Below are positions 26,766 through 36,482 of a stretch of DNA of 64,000 nucleotides, in pieces. The stretch lies in assembly GCA_964536835.1 (NCBI GenBank), contig CAZIAZ010000003.1, positions 19,613 to 83,612 on the forward strand. Reading direction: 5' to 3'. The position numbers and the translations under genes were made by a program. Origin of the DNA: DAONFI01 sp035403485. GTDB lineage: Bacteria; Planctomycetota; Phycisphaerae; SM23-33. Each line of letters starts with the position of its first letter. The stretch's first letter is position 1. The notes beneath the pieces were generated by a model. It made no database searches and was not told where the DNA came from. It worked only from the letters and a program-made list of their open reading frames with translations.

Positions 26766-27902
26766 CTATTGCAGACGGTTCTGTTTTCTGCCGCACCTGT
26801 CCATGACACGGCCGGCTGTTTCTATTATCATGCCACTGTCTATGACGTCCATGCAGTTGGGCTTGATATCGCACGTGCGTCTGTAACACGGGCCGCATGG
26901 ATGTGTGGAAACAATTTTTTCGCCGAGGCCGTAAAGTTCTATCTCCTGGGGGCACGTCGGGCCGAAGAGAACCACCAGCGGTATCCGGCGGGCAATTGCC
27001 ACGTGCATGGCCAGCGTATCGCCGGTTATCAGCATGTCGCAACAGCTTATCAGTGCGACGAATTGTTTTTCTGAATTGTCGGATTGCGTTCTGAAGGCTT
27101 TGCCGCCCAGATGGTCGGCTATCCATTCCTTGTCCGTCTCTTCATCCGGGCCGCCCAGCAGGACTACCTGCCAGCCGATGTTTATCATGCGCCTGGCGAT
27201 TTCGACCCACTTTTCCCGCGACGGAGCCTTGTTCGCGAATGTGCGGGATGAGCCCACGTTAAGCGCAATGACCGGCATGCCCGTGGTGCGGACAGTTACG
27301 AGCGTCTCGCGAGCCTGCCGTACGTCCTCTTCGCTGCAATACAGTTCATAAGGCGTATGGTCGTAATCAAGGCCGATGGCTTCATGTATGAGCTGAGGGT
27401 AGCTTTTGACGTTTTTGCGGAATTTAAGGTCGTCATCCACGCCGAGGCGGAAATAATATTCAGCCTCCTTGTTGGCGTATGTGGCCGTGCCGTACTCGCC
27501 TAGTATCATGCCGCGTTTGTCAGGCGAGTTGAGGGCATTGCAGAGGGCGGCTGGCTGGCGTTCTTTGTCGAGTGATAAAACCATGTCGAATTTTTCGTAA
27601 AAAAGCGGAAACACGTTTTCGGCGTTGAACTCGAACAGACGGTCTATCATCGGATGGCCCTGGAGTATGCGTACGCCGTTGTCGCGGGAAACCCATGTTA
27701 TCTGAGAGTCAGGATATTTTTTTCTGAGCGTCGGCAGAAGACATGCCGTGCGAACCACGTCGCCCAGTGCGCCCAGCTTGATAATCAGTATGCGTCTGCC
27801 GACCGGAGCGTAATGTTCGCAAGTGCAGACGGTTCGGAACTTGCAGGGCCTGTCGCCTATGAAATGCCGGCAATCGAATCTCAATTTATTTTTATCTGTC
27901 AT
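26766..27902 (-). CDS. Glycosyltransferase family 9 (heptosyltransferase-like)
   Basis: The 378-residue protein has the GT9 signature ILIIKLGALGDVVRTACLLP (about residues 34-53). It also has NVGSSRTFANKAPSREKW, the LLGGPDEE segment and GDTLAMHVAIARRIPLVVLFGPTCPQE. GT9 enzymes transfer heptose or similar sugars from ADP-activated donors. A cysteine-rich N-terminus (CRHFIGDRPCKFRTVCTC) and a C-terminal CGPCYRRTC-x6-C motif are common in this subgroup and may bind metal. ATG at 27902 has GAG six bases upstream and is preferred to the TTG at 27914. In these loci GT9 members usually add to the growing unit. Confidence 0.85.
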   Translation of the reverse strand: MTDKNKLRFDCRHFIGDRPCKFRTVCTCEHYAPVGRRILIIKLGALGDVVRTACLLPTLRKKYPDSQITWVSRDNGVRILQGHPMIDRLFEFNAENVFPLFYEKFDMVLSLDKERQPAALCNALNSPDKRGMILGEYGTATYANKEAEYYFRLGVDDDLKFRKNVKSYPQLIHEAIGLDYDHTPYELYCSEEDVRQARETLVTVRTTGMPVIALNVGSSRTFANKAPSREKWVEIARRMINIGWQVVLLGGPDEETDKEWIADHLGGKAFRTQSDNSEKQFVALISCCDMLITGDTLAMHVAIARRIPLVVLFGPTCPQEIELYGLGEKIVSTHPCGPCYRRTCDIKPNCMDVIDSGMIIETAGRVMDRCGRKQNRLQ

Positions 27903-27917
27903 CAATACTCGCAATCG

Positions 27918-29039
27918 TCATTTCATTACCAGCGTTTCGACGGCGGTAACGTAATTTTCGACGCACCTGTTCCACGTGAACTCTTTTACCCGCGAAAGGC
28001 CTCTGTCGACGAGAGATTCCCGCAGGCTGGCATCGGCCATAATTCTTCTCATGGCATGTGTTATGGCGTCGGTATCCTGCGGGTCCACGAAGACAGCGGC
28101 ATCGCCGGCAACTTCCGGCAGCGACGTGGCATTGCCGGCCAGTACCGGCGTACGGCAGGTGAATGCGTCCAGTATCGGCAAACCGAAGCCTTCATACAGC
28201 GATACGTAACAAAGGGCATCTGCGGCACTGAGGAGCGCAGATATATCCTCCTCCGGTGCGAAACCATGCAGAATGCAACTTTGCCGAATCCTGTAATCGT
28301 CGAGCAGCACGGAGAATTCCTGCATGGCCGGCTTGTTAAGGCCGACTATCAGCAGGCTGAATTCGTTTCTCAACTCAGCCGGCAGATTCTTCCATGCCTC
28401 GATGATTCGATGCGTATTTTTTCGTCCGTCGCGTGCACCGAACGACAGGAAAAAACGTCTGCCAGCCGGCAGTGCGTATTTTTCGCGAATTTTAGTCAGT
28501 TCGGCGGCGTCTTCGATGAACCGGCAGCCGGTGTCCGGCGCCCAGTGATTCACTACAATTTTATCGGCAAAATCGCCGAATTCGTTGAGTATCTGCTGCC
28601 TGGAAAATTCGCTCGGCGTAAAAACCAGTCGGGCCCGCTTAATGCCGCGAGCTACGTTTTTCCGCCACCATTTCGCGTATCTCCTGTCGGGACAGTGCAT
28701 TGGAATGATATCGTGTACGGTCAGAATCATCGGAATCATCGGCAGATACGGAGAAACGTTAGCCGGGCAGTGCAGTACGTCGGCATTTATCGCCCTGGCG
28801 AGCAGCGGCAGACGTACGTGCAGCCACACATTCCAGCGATCGCCGATGATTTCACCGGTTTTTTGTCGAATATTCGCAATACCTTCAAAAGGATTCGGCT
28901 CATGCCTGTCGCGATGAATCATGACGAATTCCCACGATGGCCGTGCCTTTGCCGCATACAAGTAAAGGTCTATAAGATTTTTTCCAGTCCCCCGACGATT
29001 TGCCGCAAAAATCGTCCTGGCATCGAGGGCTATTCTCAT
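27918..29039 (-). CDS. GT4-family glycosyltransferase
   Basis: The 373-residue protein starts MRIALDARTIFAANRRGTGK, typical of GT4 mannosyltransferase-like enzymes (the G-T-G loop at the N-terminus). The acceptor-domain strand ILTVHDIIP, FTPSEFSRQQI, SFGARDGRKNTHRIIEAW and the donor motif LYEGFGLPILDAF (the EX7E region) are all present. The stop is 15 bp before the ATG of the GT9 gene and the start overlaps the next GT4 gene by 4 bp (ATGA). Its specificity is unknown. Confidence 0.85.
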   Translation of the reverse strand: MRIALDARTIFAANRRGTGKNLIDLYLYAAKARPSWEFVMIHRDRHEPNPFEGIANIRQKTGEIIGDRWNVWLHVRLPLLARAINADVLHCPANVSPYLPMIPMILTVHDIIPMHCPDRRYAKWWRKNVARGIKRARLVFTPSEFSRQQILNEFGDFADKIVVNHWAPDTGCRFIEDAAELTKIREKYALPAGRRFFLSFGARDGRKNTHRIIEAWKNLPAELRNEFSLLIVGLNKPAMQEFSVLLDDYRIRQSCILHGFAPEEDISALLSAADALCYVSLYEGFGLPILDAFTCRTPVLAGNATSLPEVAGDAAVFVDPQDTDAITHAMRRIMADASLRESLVDRGLSRVKEFTWNRCVENYVTAVETLVMK

Positions 29040-30199
29040 CTAAATGCTCCTTCGACTGCGTTTACGTAATTGTTCCAATTAAGTATAATATGTTCTCTTT
29101 TTTGTGCTGATTTGCCCATTTCGGGGAGTTTTTCTCTGTTTTCAATGGCTATGCGCATAGCGTTGTATAGCCCGTCGGGGTTCTCAAGGTCGTATAACCA
29201 GCCTTGTCTTTTGTCGTTAATCATGTATTCCATTGAGCTTGTGACTTTGGGCCAATGATTTTCAGGGCCTAATACCGGCAGGGCAAAACTCATTGCCTCG
29301 CTGCATACGAAAGGTAATGCATCGTACCATGCGGCGTGTATGAACAGATCCGCTGCGCCGTACAGCTCCGGCATGTCGTCTCGTTGTCCCAGGAATTGAA
29401 CTCTTTTTTCAAGTCCGAGTTTCGCTGTTTTTTTTAGCAGTTCCGCTTTTTGTGGGCCGTCGCCGGCAATCCACAGCCATACGTCATCGCGTTTCAGCCT
29501 GGCGAGCGACTCTATAATCCAACCCACATTTTTGTTGGCATCGAGACTGCCGGCGCAGAGCATCAGGAAAGCGTTTTGCGGGGTGGAGAGTTTTTCGCGC
29601 ATTTCACTGCGGGTAGCGCGGGGCAGGCGACCGGCGTGTACGCTGCCGTGAGGACATATGACAGCCTTGTCTTCGTCGAAAGAGGCCAGCGACATTGCGT
29701 CCTTCAGCATTACTGGACTTTGAAAAATGATTCTGTCGCTGTTCAGGAGAGCTTTTCTTTCCTGAAAACCTATCGAATATCTGTCCAGCCGTGCCCAGAA
29801 ATCCGGCTGCGGATTCGTGAATTTAAGACAGTGCATCAGCAGGCACGGAAACAGGAATACCCGCCTTACGTCGGGCCAGACTTTTTGGGCGGCATTCATC
29901 ATATAAACGGATACGCCGACGAATACGTCCGGTTTTTCATGCCGGGCCAGCACTTTGGCTATGCGCGAGCTTCGGCCGATTGACGGTACGCGCCAGAATT
30001 TTCCCGATGGCGCATAAAAATATTCCACGGGTATGGATTCGTATTCATCGCAGCCGGTTTTATCCGCACTGTCTGCGCGCGACAGCATGGCCACGTGGTA
30101 GCCGCGGGATTTCAATGCGACTGCGATATTTTTAGCTACGGTCGCTCCGCCTCCCCCGTTGCGAAGATCGGTATAACATGCCACTATAATCTTCATCAA
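29036..30199 (-). CDS. GT4-family glycosyltransferase
   Basis: The 387-residue protein begins MMKIIVACYTDLRNGGGGATVAKN, with a glycine-rich loop for the donor phosphates. Later landmarks are ICPHGSVHAGRL, CAGSLDANKNVGWIIES, GDGPQKAEL, FLGQRDDMPELYGAADLFIH and YDALPFVCSEAMSFALPV. This is a standard GT-B fold with the GT4 donor site. It may start at either of two adjacent ATG codons. It is coupled by overlap to the gene at 29039 and separated by 32 bp from the one at 30232. The sugar is unknown. Confidence 0.83.
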   Translation of the reverse strand: MMKIIVACYTDLRNGGGGATVAKNIAVALKSRGYHVAMLSRADSADKTGCDEYESIPVEYFYAPSGKFWRVPSIGRSSRIAKVLARHEKPDVFVGVSVYMMNAAQKVWPDVRRVFLFPCLLMHCLKFTNPQPDFWARLDRYSIGFQERKALLNSDRIIFQSPVMLKDAMSLASFDEDKAVICPHGSVHAGRLPRATRSEMREKLSTPQNAFLMLCAGSLDANKNVGWIIESLARLKRDDVWLWIAGDGPQKAELLKKTAKLGLEKRVQFLGQRDDMPELYGAADLFIHAAWYDALPFVCSEAMSFALPVLGPENHWPKVTSSMEYMINDKRQGWLYDLENPDGLYNAMRIAIENREKLPEMGKSAQKREHIILNWNNYVNAVEGAFR

Positions 30200-30231
30200 C
30201 GTCCTCTGCTAGAAGATACAGTCTCTTCGGG

Positions 30232-31476
30232 TCAACCTCCGGTATCTGTTATATCGTCAAGAATGCTGCACAACTTTAACGTCAGCGATGTTGCCTCGAA
30301 CTGGTTCAGGGCATCTTCGCTGACCTCCGCGACAAGCCGGCCTTCCTTCCATAAATTGAATGATTCGAGCAGCAGTTCCGCCATTTCCGCCGGCTTGCGA
30401 GACGAAATGAATCTGCAATTACAGATTTTTTTGACGATATCCGCATTGCAGCTTTTTTTGGGCATTGTGCCGATGATGGGCCGCCGCATGGCGAGATATT
30501 CGTAAGTTTTGGAACATATGATAATGTCGGTGTTTCCGTTGACCGGCACTTCCAGCCAGAATGCGTCGGCGGCTGCGACCATTTTTAATGCGTTGCATTG
30601 CGGAACTCGCGGGAAAAGTTCCACGCCTGAAATGTCTTTTTCGTCGCCTTGATAGCCGACCCAGCGGAAGATGAAGCGATGCGCAAAATCGGCGTCAAGT
30701 TCGCGGGCTATTCGTATTGCACTGAAAAGTTCGGCGTGGTTTTCATAACTCTGACCCATCATGGCGACCATGAATCTGCCGTCGTTGCGTGGCTGAGCCG
30801 TCGGGATATCTTCGTCGTGAAAACCGTTCTGTATGCAGGTTATTTTTGCCGCGTCCAGTGGATATCGCTGTCGGAGTTTTTCTGCCGCCAGCGGCGTTAT
30901 GGGCGTAACGGCGGCGGCATGGTGAATCGCCGACGCTTCGATTCTGCGGGCAATCATATTCCGCAGCCCCTTGTATTCGTATAAAAAATTGTTCGTCCAC
31001 TCATCGCGCATATCCAGGATTACGGGTACTTTGGCATCTCTGGCGAGTCTTTCGGCGATGCAGAGGTAAGTCTGCGGCGACGAGGTGACCCACACGGCGT
31101 CGATGTTGCCGGAGCGGATGAGTCGTCGGGCTTCTTTTACGAGCGGCCAATACCATCGGTTTACGAAAGTGTGCGGGTCAGGGAAAGAAAAATATCGTCG
31201 CGTCCGCCACAGCAGGCCGGCCTGCACCTTCTTTCTCAGCGATTCCGGATAGAGCGGTCGCGTCATTATGCCGAGTAAATTTTCGTCGCAGGGTTTTATG
31301 CGGGTCACGTCAAACTCGTCGTCAGAGATTTTTTCGTCGGTTTTTCCCTTGTCTGACGTGAGAATCTCGGCTCGCCAGCCGAAATCTTTGAGATGTTGGG
31401 CGAAACGCAATGGCCGCAGGGCGCCGACGGCGGTGTCGGGTCGGAAATAGTGGCATATCATCATCAGCGTCTTCAT
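30232..31476 (-). CDS. GT4-like glycosyltransferase
   Basis: The 414-residue protein starts MKTLMMICHYFRPDTAVGALR, as in the WbuB-like group of GT4 proteins (YFxPD and the following GxxR segment). DMRDEWTNNFLYEYKGL, ITCIQNGFHDEDIP and AADAFWLEVPVNG followed by KTYEYLAMRRPIIGT mark the donor half. Full GT4 acidic residues at the usual EX7E place are not obvious, so the donor site may be atypical. AAGGAAACC precedes the ATG at 31476, which overlaps the stop of the flippase gene upstream by 4 bp. Confidence 0.78.
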   Translation of the reverse strand: MKTLMMICHYFRPDTAVGALRPLRFAQHLKDFGWRAEILTSDKGKTDEKISDDEFDVTRIKPCDENLLGIMTRPLYPESLRKKVQAGLLWRTRRYFSFPDPHTFVNRWYWPLVKEARRLIRSGNIDAVWVTSSPQTYLCIAERLARDAKVPVILDMRDEWTNNFLYEYKGLRNMIARRIEASAIHHAAAVTPITPLAAEKLRQRYPLDAAKITCIQNGFHDEDIPTAQPRNDGRFMVAMMGQSYENHAELFSAIRIARELDADFAHRFIFRWVGYQGDEKDISGVELFPRVPQCNALKMVAAADAFWLEVPVNGNTDIIICSKTYEYLAMRRPIIGTMPKKSCNADIVKKICNCRFISSRKPAEMAELLLESFNLWKEGRLVAEVSEDALNQFEATSLTLKLCSILDDITDTGG

Positions 31477-33044
31477 TGCGGTTTCCTTTTGTTTTTCCAC
31501 GGCAGTATGGAGCTGAGTTCCGTGACGAGTATTTCCCGCTCATGCGTATTGAATCCGAGAAACCACGAAATCAGCATTGCGCCGACGGTATAGAACAGTA
31601 GGCCGAACCCGAATCTCAGCCAGCCGTCCCAGAATGCGCCGAAATATTTTGCACTGTCGATAGCCAGGCTTTTCGCCGCGTAACCGAATATCAGCATGCC
31701 AGCCAGCGAGAGCAGCCACCGTAGAACATTCGTCGTGAAAAATCTGCGAATCGACCCATGCACCCACCTGTGCAGGAGAATCGCTATGATTACGTTGAAT
31801 ATGACCATCGGCACAAGCGTTCCCAACGCCACGCCTTCTATTCCCATACCGCACAGGAGAATGAAAATCAGCGTGAGTATGAGGTTCATGCCAGCCTGCA
31901 GCAGCGTTATGAGTGCACCGACTTTGATATGGCCCAGCCCGCTTATGATGCTGCCGCCGATTCGTACGGCCATGGCGGTATATTGCGGCACTACCAGCAG
32001 CACTAGCACCCACTTGCTCTGCCAGAATTTCTCGCCCCAGAACAGGGCCATGAATTTGGGCCCGAAAAACATCAGGCCGGTAAAGAACGGTATCGCAAAA
32101 AACATCGTAAGTTTCGAGCCCCATTTCAGCATCAGTTGAAGCGAGGCGAAATCATTGCGGCTGGACATCTTGATGGTGCGAGGCGTGAGCACTTCGGTAA
32201 CCTGGCCGACGAAATTGCGGCTGTGGTCAATAAGCGTCAGCGGTATGCTGTAGAGCGTGACGAATACCGCCGAGTGCATAGTTGCGCCTATTACGATGAT
32301 GTCGGTGAAATATAGCAGCTTCGTGGCGATAGCCGACAGAAACGCCCAGAAACTGAAGCCGAAAAGTTCTTTGAATCGCAACATGTTCGCCAGCGACGGC
32401 CGTACGTAAAGCGGCGGATAGACCCTGTGGCCGATGACGAAAAACACCGTCACTGCGACGAGATTGGAAATCACCTGCACCATGGCCAGCTGTACGATGC
32501 CGCCGCCGTTTTTCATGACTATCACAGTGCCCGCCGCCCTAACTCCGAGCACGACCAGGTTCGTGACGTTGAACAGGTCGAAGCGTTCCTGGCTGATGAC
32601 CGCCAGCGAATACGGAGACGCCAGAAATCCCAGCCACAGATTTGCGCCCGTCAGGAGCATTGCATAGAAACAGCCGTCGGCAAGGCTTTGCGGCACGCTG
32701 CGTTGAAACAGCCAGCAGAAATTTTCGCCTATGAACCATGATGCCACGAATATCGGAATGCCCAGAAACACAAAAAAAGTCATCGACGTGCTTATCACTT
32801 CGTTGACTTTTCGCGTCTCGCCCTTGCCCTGGTAAAAATTTATGAATCGGCCGAGGCCGTTACGCAGGCCTATGTCCGCCAGACCCATGTAACCCGTGAC
32901 GGAAACAATCAGCGACCATACGCCGAAAAGTTCCTCGCCGAGTGACCGAACCACCAGCCGCGAAAGGTACATCAATATGATGAAATTCGCGGCGTAGCCG
33001 ACCCAGCTTGCGGAAAGATTTTTGAGATGCCGTCCTGAACCCAT
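31473..33044 (-). CDS. Wzx-type polysaccharide flippase (MATE/MOP superfamily)
   Basis: The 523-residue protein has about 12-14 hydrophobic helices. It begins with the usual polysaccharide-flippase N-terminus (GRHLKNLSASWVGYAANFII, then YLSRLVVRSLGEELFGVW) and the helix pair GLADIGLRNGLGRFINFYQG. Such proteins move undecaprenyl-linked sugar units across the inner membrane. It is in the middle of the glycosyltransferase cluster, directly adjacent to the genes at 31476 and 33045. The substrate is presumably the unit made by the neighbouring enzymes. Confidence 0.88.
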   Translation of the reverse strand: MGSGRHLKNLSASWVGYAANFIILMYLSRLVVRSLGEELFGVWSLIVSVTGYMGLADIGLRNGLGRFINFYQGKGETRKVNEVISTSMTFFVFLGIPIFVASWFIGENFCWLFQRSVPQSLADGCFYAMLLTGANLWLGFLASPYSLAVISQERFDLFNVTNLVVLGVRAAGTVIVMKNGGGIVQLAMVQVISNLVAVTVFFVIGHRVYPPLYVRPSLANMLRFKELFGFSFWAFLSAIATKLLYFTDIIVIGATMHSAVFVTLYSIPLTLIDHSRNFVGQVTEVLTPRTIKMSSRNDFASLQLMLKWGSKLTMFFAIPFFTGLMFFGPKFMALFWGEKFWQSKWVLVLLVVPQYTAMAVRIGGSIISGLGHIKVGALITLLQAGMNLILTLIFILLCGMGIEGVALGTLVPMVIFNVIIAILLHRWVHGSIRRFFTTNVLRWLLSLAGMLIFGYAAKSLAIDSAKYFGAFWDGWLRFGFGLLFYTVGAMLISWFLGFNTHEREILVTELSSILPWKNKRKPQ

Positions 33045-34205
33045 TTACTTTCCGCCTTTCATGAGATGTTCGCAGATGAGTTCGATTTTTGCCGGCCATG
33101 TTTCGTCAATCATCGCCCGTGAATATTTTTGGCGCATCGCCGGCGAATCTTTTATCGCGGCGTCGATAGCCCGTTCAAATTCATCCGCGCCGCTCGCGAG
33201 CCGCACAAGGCCTTTTTCTGCGTATCGTCTGACTTCGGGCATGGGCGACGAAACCACCGGCAGGCCGGCTGCGAGGTATTCGCGAAGTTTTATAGGATTG
33301 GCGGCTGCGGTGAGCTCGTTCATTTGGAACGGTATTATGCCCACGTCGAAAGCGCGGCAGTATGCAGGCAGCTCTTTATAGCTTTTTCTGCCGAGGAAAT
33401 GCATGTTGTGAAATTTTCGATATTCGTCAATATTCATATTGGCGTCGCCAATCAGCACAAACTGCCACTCAGTGCGGCGGCTGGCGATAATCGCCAGCAT
33501 TTTAATATCGACCCAGTCCCGCAGAAGGCCGAAAAACCCTATTCGCGGCTGCGGTATCTCTGCAACGTCGTGCGGCAGCGGCAGTGGGGCGTCGTCGTTT
33601 GCCGCCGCGGCGAAATGACTGTAATCGACGCCGTGTGGAACAAGCAGCGTATTGGGATTGTCTTTTATCCTGTCGTCGTAAAGATTCTGCGATGTGGCGA
33701 CGACAAGGTCGCTACGGCGGCATAATGCCTGTTCGTCGCGTCTGACCTGGTTCGGGTCGTAGCCGGTAAAATGCGCAAAATCATCGACGCAATAATAGAT
33801 GACCTTTTCCGGATGGAGCGAGTCGATGCAATATGCCACATCCGGCGCGAAAGACCACACATGGAGCGGCCTGCCGGCTGCGATTTGATGTACGGCGCGG
33901 CGTATCTGCCATCCGAGCAGTATCCGGTTGATTTTTTTTGCAGCCTTGCTGGCTGGAAACGGCAGAACCAGCGGCGTCAGAACGAAAAGATTTTTTCGCA
34001 TTTCCTTGATGCCGCCGAAAACCTGCGAAAGTTTTTTGAGGATGTAGCGTGCATCGTCAGCCGTCGCCGACGGCGTGCGGGAAGCGTGATAGTTTACCCA
34101 TAGTACCACGTTGTGTTCAGCCAGGATATGCGCCACGTGATGTTTGCTCGTCGGCGGGGCATCGTAACCGCTGGCGAAACAGACTATGACTCGGTTTTCT
34201 ATCAT
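33045..34205 (-). CDS. Glycosyltransferase, GT-B fold
   Basis: The 386-residue protein starts MIENRVIVCFASGYDAPPTSKH. Its ATG overlaps the stop of the sugar transferase upstream (ATGA), so the 48 extra codons that lie open further upstream are not used. It has the strand VIYYCVDDFAHFTGYD, VVATSQNLYD, LLVPHGVDYSHF, GFFGLLRDWVDIKML, NMHFLGRKSYKELPAYC and FDVGIIPFQMNELTAAANP followed by KLREYLAAGLPVVSS. That pattern matches UDP-galactopyranose-like/TuaH-type GT4 relatives found in exopolysaccharide loci. The sugar specificity is unknown. Confidence 0.8.
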   Translation of the reverse strand: MIENRVIVCFASGYDAPPTSKHHVAHILAEHNVVLWVNYHASRTPSATADDARYILKKLSQVFGGIKEMRKNLFVLTPLVLPFPASKAAKKINRILLGWQIRRAVHQIAAGRPLHVWSFAPDVAYCIDSLHPEKVIYYCVDDFAHFTGYDPNQVRRDEQALCRRSDLVVATSQNLYDDRIKDNPNTLLVPHGVDYSHFAAAANDDAPLPLPHDVAEIPQPRIGFFGLLRDWVDIKMLAIIASRRTEWQFVLIGDANMNIDEYRKFHNMHFLGRKSYKELPAYCRAFDVGIIPFQMNELTAAANPIKLREYLAAGLPVVSSPMPEVRRYAEKGLVRLASGADEFERAIDAAIKDSPAMRQKYSRAMIDETWPAKIELICEHLMKGGK

Positions 34206-35386
34206 TCGACATCCTTGAGGCAGAGCGAGACAAAATCCTTCAGCCTCGCATGCCACGAATACTTCTCCAGAACGCACTGCCGGGCGGCATAGCCCAGCAT
34301 GTTTCGAACGTCTGCCTCCGAAAGTAAATATAACAATTTTTCGACCCATTGACCAGACGTTTCTGCAAGTTCCACGTCTTGGCCCTGCGTCACGTCCAGG
34401 CCGCTCATGGCTTGCGGGCTCACCACCACCGCCTTAGCCATGGACATTGCTTCAAGCACCTTGTTCTGTATGCCACGGCCGATATGCAGCGGACAGACGG
34501 ATACTGCTGCCGCCTGAATGTACGGCCTTACGTCTACGACGTTGCCTGTGACCCGCACGCCTTCCATCATCGCCATGTCCCGCACGTTTTTTGAGGGATT
34601 TCGGCCGACGATGACGAAAATGGCGTTGTCGAATTTTTCGCGGATGCAGGGCAGGACTTCGGTTGCGAACCATTCGACGGCTTCGGCGTTGGGCCGGTAG
34701 TCCATCGAGCCGGTGAAGACCATTGCGTGTTCGCCCAGTCCCGTAATCGGCGACAGAAGCGACGGGTTGAAAAAATCTGCGTCCACGCCGTTGGCTGCCA
34801 CGTGCAGATTGGGAATGCCGTCGCCTAGAATCTCAGCCTCTTCCCGCGATACCATCACCACGTCGTTACATTGCTCTACGCATTTTCTTTCCAGCCGCGC
34901 GACTCTGGATGATTCGATATTGAAAATCTTTTTCAGCGGCCAGGCTGTCCTGCATGCGTAGTCGGCCCACTTGGCCGAGTCGGCATCCACAATGTCCATG
35001 ATGCGTCTGGCGGCGTCGGCTTTCATTAGCAGGTTCAATACCGACGATGAATATCCCACGGCGACGTCGAACCGGCCGAGCCGTCTTATTTTCCGGCCCG
35101 CCATGCAGGATGAAAAATATCCTTCCGATACGCTCCTGCCCATGATGAAGGAACACGCGCCGCGGACGAGTGCGCTGCGACGGACTATGGGGAAGGTTTC
35201 AACGGCTGAACAGTATTCAGCGAGTTTTTTTGCGCTGGCGTAATCGTCGGCTCCTGCGCTGCCGGCGATTACGGTTACGTCAGAACCGTTTCGGGCCAGC
35301 TCGCATATTTCGTTGAACGCACGCACGCGTTCGCCCTTGTCGGGCGGGTACGGCATTCGATGCGCTATGTACAGCAGTCTCTTCAT
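34202..35386 (-). CDS. XrtA/PEP-CTERM system-associated sugar transferase (TIGR03087 type)
   Basis: The 394-residue protein starts with RLLYIAHRMPYPPDKGERVRA, the hallmark opening of the TIGR03087 sugar transferases that accompany exosortase A loci. The rest is a GT-B fold: MDIVDADSAKWADYA, VSREEAEIL, VAANGVDADFF, MVFTGSMDYRPNAEAVEWFA, VRPYIQAAAVSVCPLHIGRGIQN followed by KVLEAMSMAKAVV. It is the best single marker that this locus is of the XrtA/EpsH type. A paralogue is at 25573-26754. It lies 33 bp downstream of the FemAB gene. Confidence 0.88.
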   Translation of the reverse strand: MKRLLYIAHRMPYPPDKGERVRAFNEICELARNGSDVTVIAGSAGADDYASAKKLAEYCSAVETFPIVRRSALVRGACSFIMGRSVSEGYFSSCMAGRKIRRLGRFDVAVGYSSSVLNLLMKADAARRIMDIVDADSAKWADYACRTAWPLKKIFNIESSRVARLERKCVEQCNDVVMVSREEAEILGDGIPNLHVAANGVDADFFNPSLLSPITGLGEHAMVFTGSMDYRPNAEAVEWFATEVLPCIREKFDNAIFVIVGRNPSKNVRDMAMMEGVRVTGNVVDVRPYIQAAAVSVCPLHIGRGIQNKVLEAMSMAKAVVVSPQAMSGLDVTQGQDVELAETSGQWVEKLLYLLSEADVRNMLGYAARQCVLEKYSWHARLKDFVSLCLKDVE

Positions 35387-35419
35387 GGTTCGTTACCGTC
35401 TTGTCGGTTGGCGGCCTGT

Positions 35420-36478
35420 TTATGGTATCCATCTGGTGACGATGCCGCCGGCTATTCGCGTGGCGAAGAGCGGCATGTGTCGCCAGATTTTGATGGCTAA
35501 TGAAAAACCGCTGTTGCCCGGACTCAGATTGGGCAGTGTCGTCGAGCGGTTCAACGCTATCTGGTAATGCAGTTGCGATGGCTCGAAACCCATATGTCGT
35601 TTGAATGCGTAAGGGCCGGAGTTGTTTCGGCGGGTACGGTTGAAGTCGAACTGTCGCAGGCCCTGTTTGACGGCGTATTCCATAAGCGAAACGTACATTA
35701 CGTTGTTTGCTCCGAGTTTCATGCCGCGCGGCAGTGAGCCGGAGAAGTAGGCTACCATCGTGTCGCGGAATATGAACGACACGACGCCGGCTAGCATTTT
35801 ATCGCCTTCGAAAACGCCCAGCGTCACGCAGTTTTTGCCGTAATTGTTTTTCAACTCACGCCAGAGAGACCTGCTGTAATTCGGCGAACCCAGCCGTCGC
35901 AGCGTATAAGCGTACAAGTCGTATACGTCGTCCATGAGTTCGTCGCCGATGCGCGGCTGAAGGATTTTGAGGCCGTTGCGTGTCGCCGCCCGCGCCTTTT
36001 TGGGCAGACCTTTGAGTACGTCGTCAGGGTCAGCCGGCAGCGATTTTATAAACGTATCGTAGCGGGCTATTACCGGTAAATCGAGATGCGAGGGCGATAC
36101 GTTGCGAAGTTCGAGATATGCCGCACCGTGTTCGACGCTGATTTCGCGGGCTTTTTCGAAGAGCAGCCTTTCCGTGTCTTCGTCGTCGGCTAAAATGCCG
36201 CCGTATGTCGCATATGGAATTGAAACGAGAATTTTGCCTTCAAAAATGCTTTTTACTAAAAACAGCGGAAGAACGCCGGCTAAACTGCCGTCGCTTTTTT
36301 TTGCCGCCAGATGCAGCGGCGCATGACGGTAGGTCTTTTGGACTGCGAGCGACCACGCCGGCTGGTGAAAAACAGTCCCGTCCCGATGCGCGAGAACGTA
36401 ATCGTCCCAGGCGGCGATGTCGTCGTCTCGCAAAAAATCCGCACAGCCGTCTGGTTGACCGTTCAAATGAGTGCTCAC
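35420..36478 (-). CDS. FemAB-family protein, XrtA/PEP-CTERM system-associated
   Basis: The 352-residue protein has a FemAB/GNAT-like fold: DWDDYV-type start (DIAAWDDYVLAHRDGTVFHQ), ILVSIPYATYGGILADDE, LPKKARAATRNGLK, YTLRRLGSPNYSRSLWREL, GVVSFIFRDTMVAYFSGSLP and QFDFNRTRRNNSGPYAFKR. These match the TIGR03019 FemAB group restricted to exosortase A-type loci. FemAB proteins transfer amino acids from aminoacyl-tRNA; here the acceptor would be the polysaccharide precursor or a peptidoglycan-like moiety, but this is unproven. The gene ends 33 bp before the sugar transferase and starts 4 bp after the stop of the ATPase-kinase gene. Confidence 0.88.
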   Translation of the reverse strand: MSTHLNGQPDGCADFLRDDDIAAWDDYVLAHRDGTVFHQPAWSLAVQKTYRHAPLHLAAKKSDGSLAGVLPLFLVKSIFEGKILVSIPYATYGGILADDEDTERLLFEKAREISVEHGAAYLELRNVSPSHLDLPVIARYDTFIKSLPADPDDVLKGLPKKARAATRNGLKILQPRIGDELMDDVYDLYAYTLRRLGSPNYSRSLWRELKNNYGKNCVTLGVFEGDKMLAGVVSFIFRDTMVAYFSGSLPRGMKLGANNVMYVSLMEYAVKQGLRQFDFNRTRRNNSGPYAFKRHMGFEPSQLHYQIALNRSTTLPNLSPGNSGFSLAIKIWRHMPLFATRIAGGIVTRWIP

Positions 36479-36482
36479 TATT

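Noticed and set aside
27654..29069. 471-codon open frame on the plus strand opposite glycosyltransferase genes
   Set aside because: It lies fully antisense to two well-supported glycosyltransferase genes and is a codon-structure shadow.
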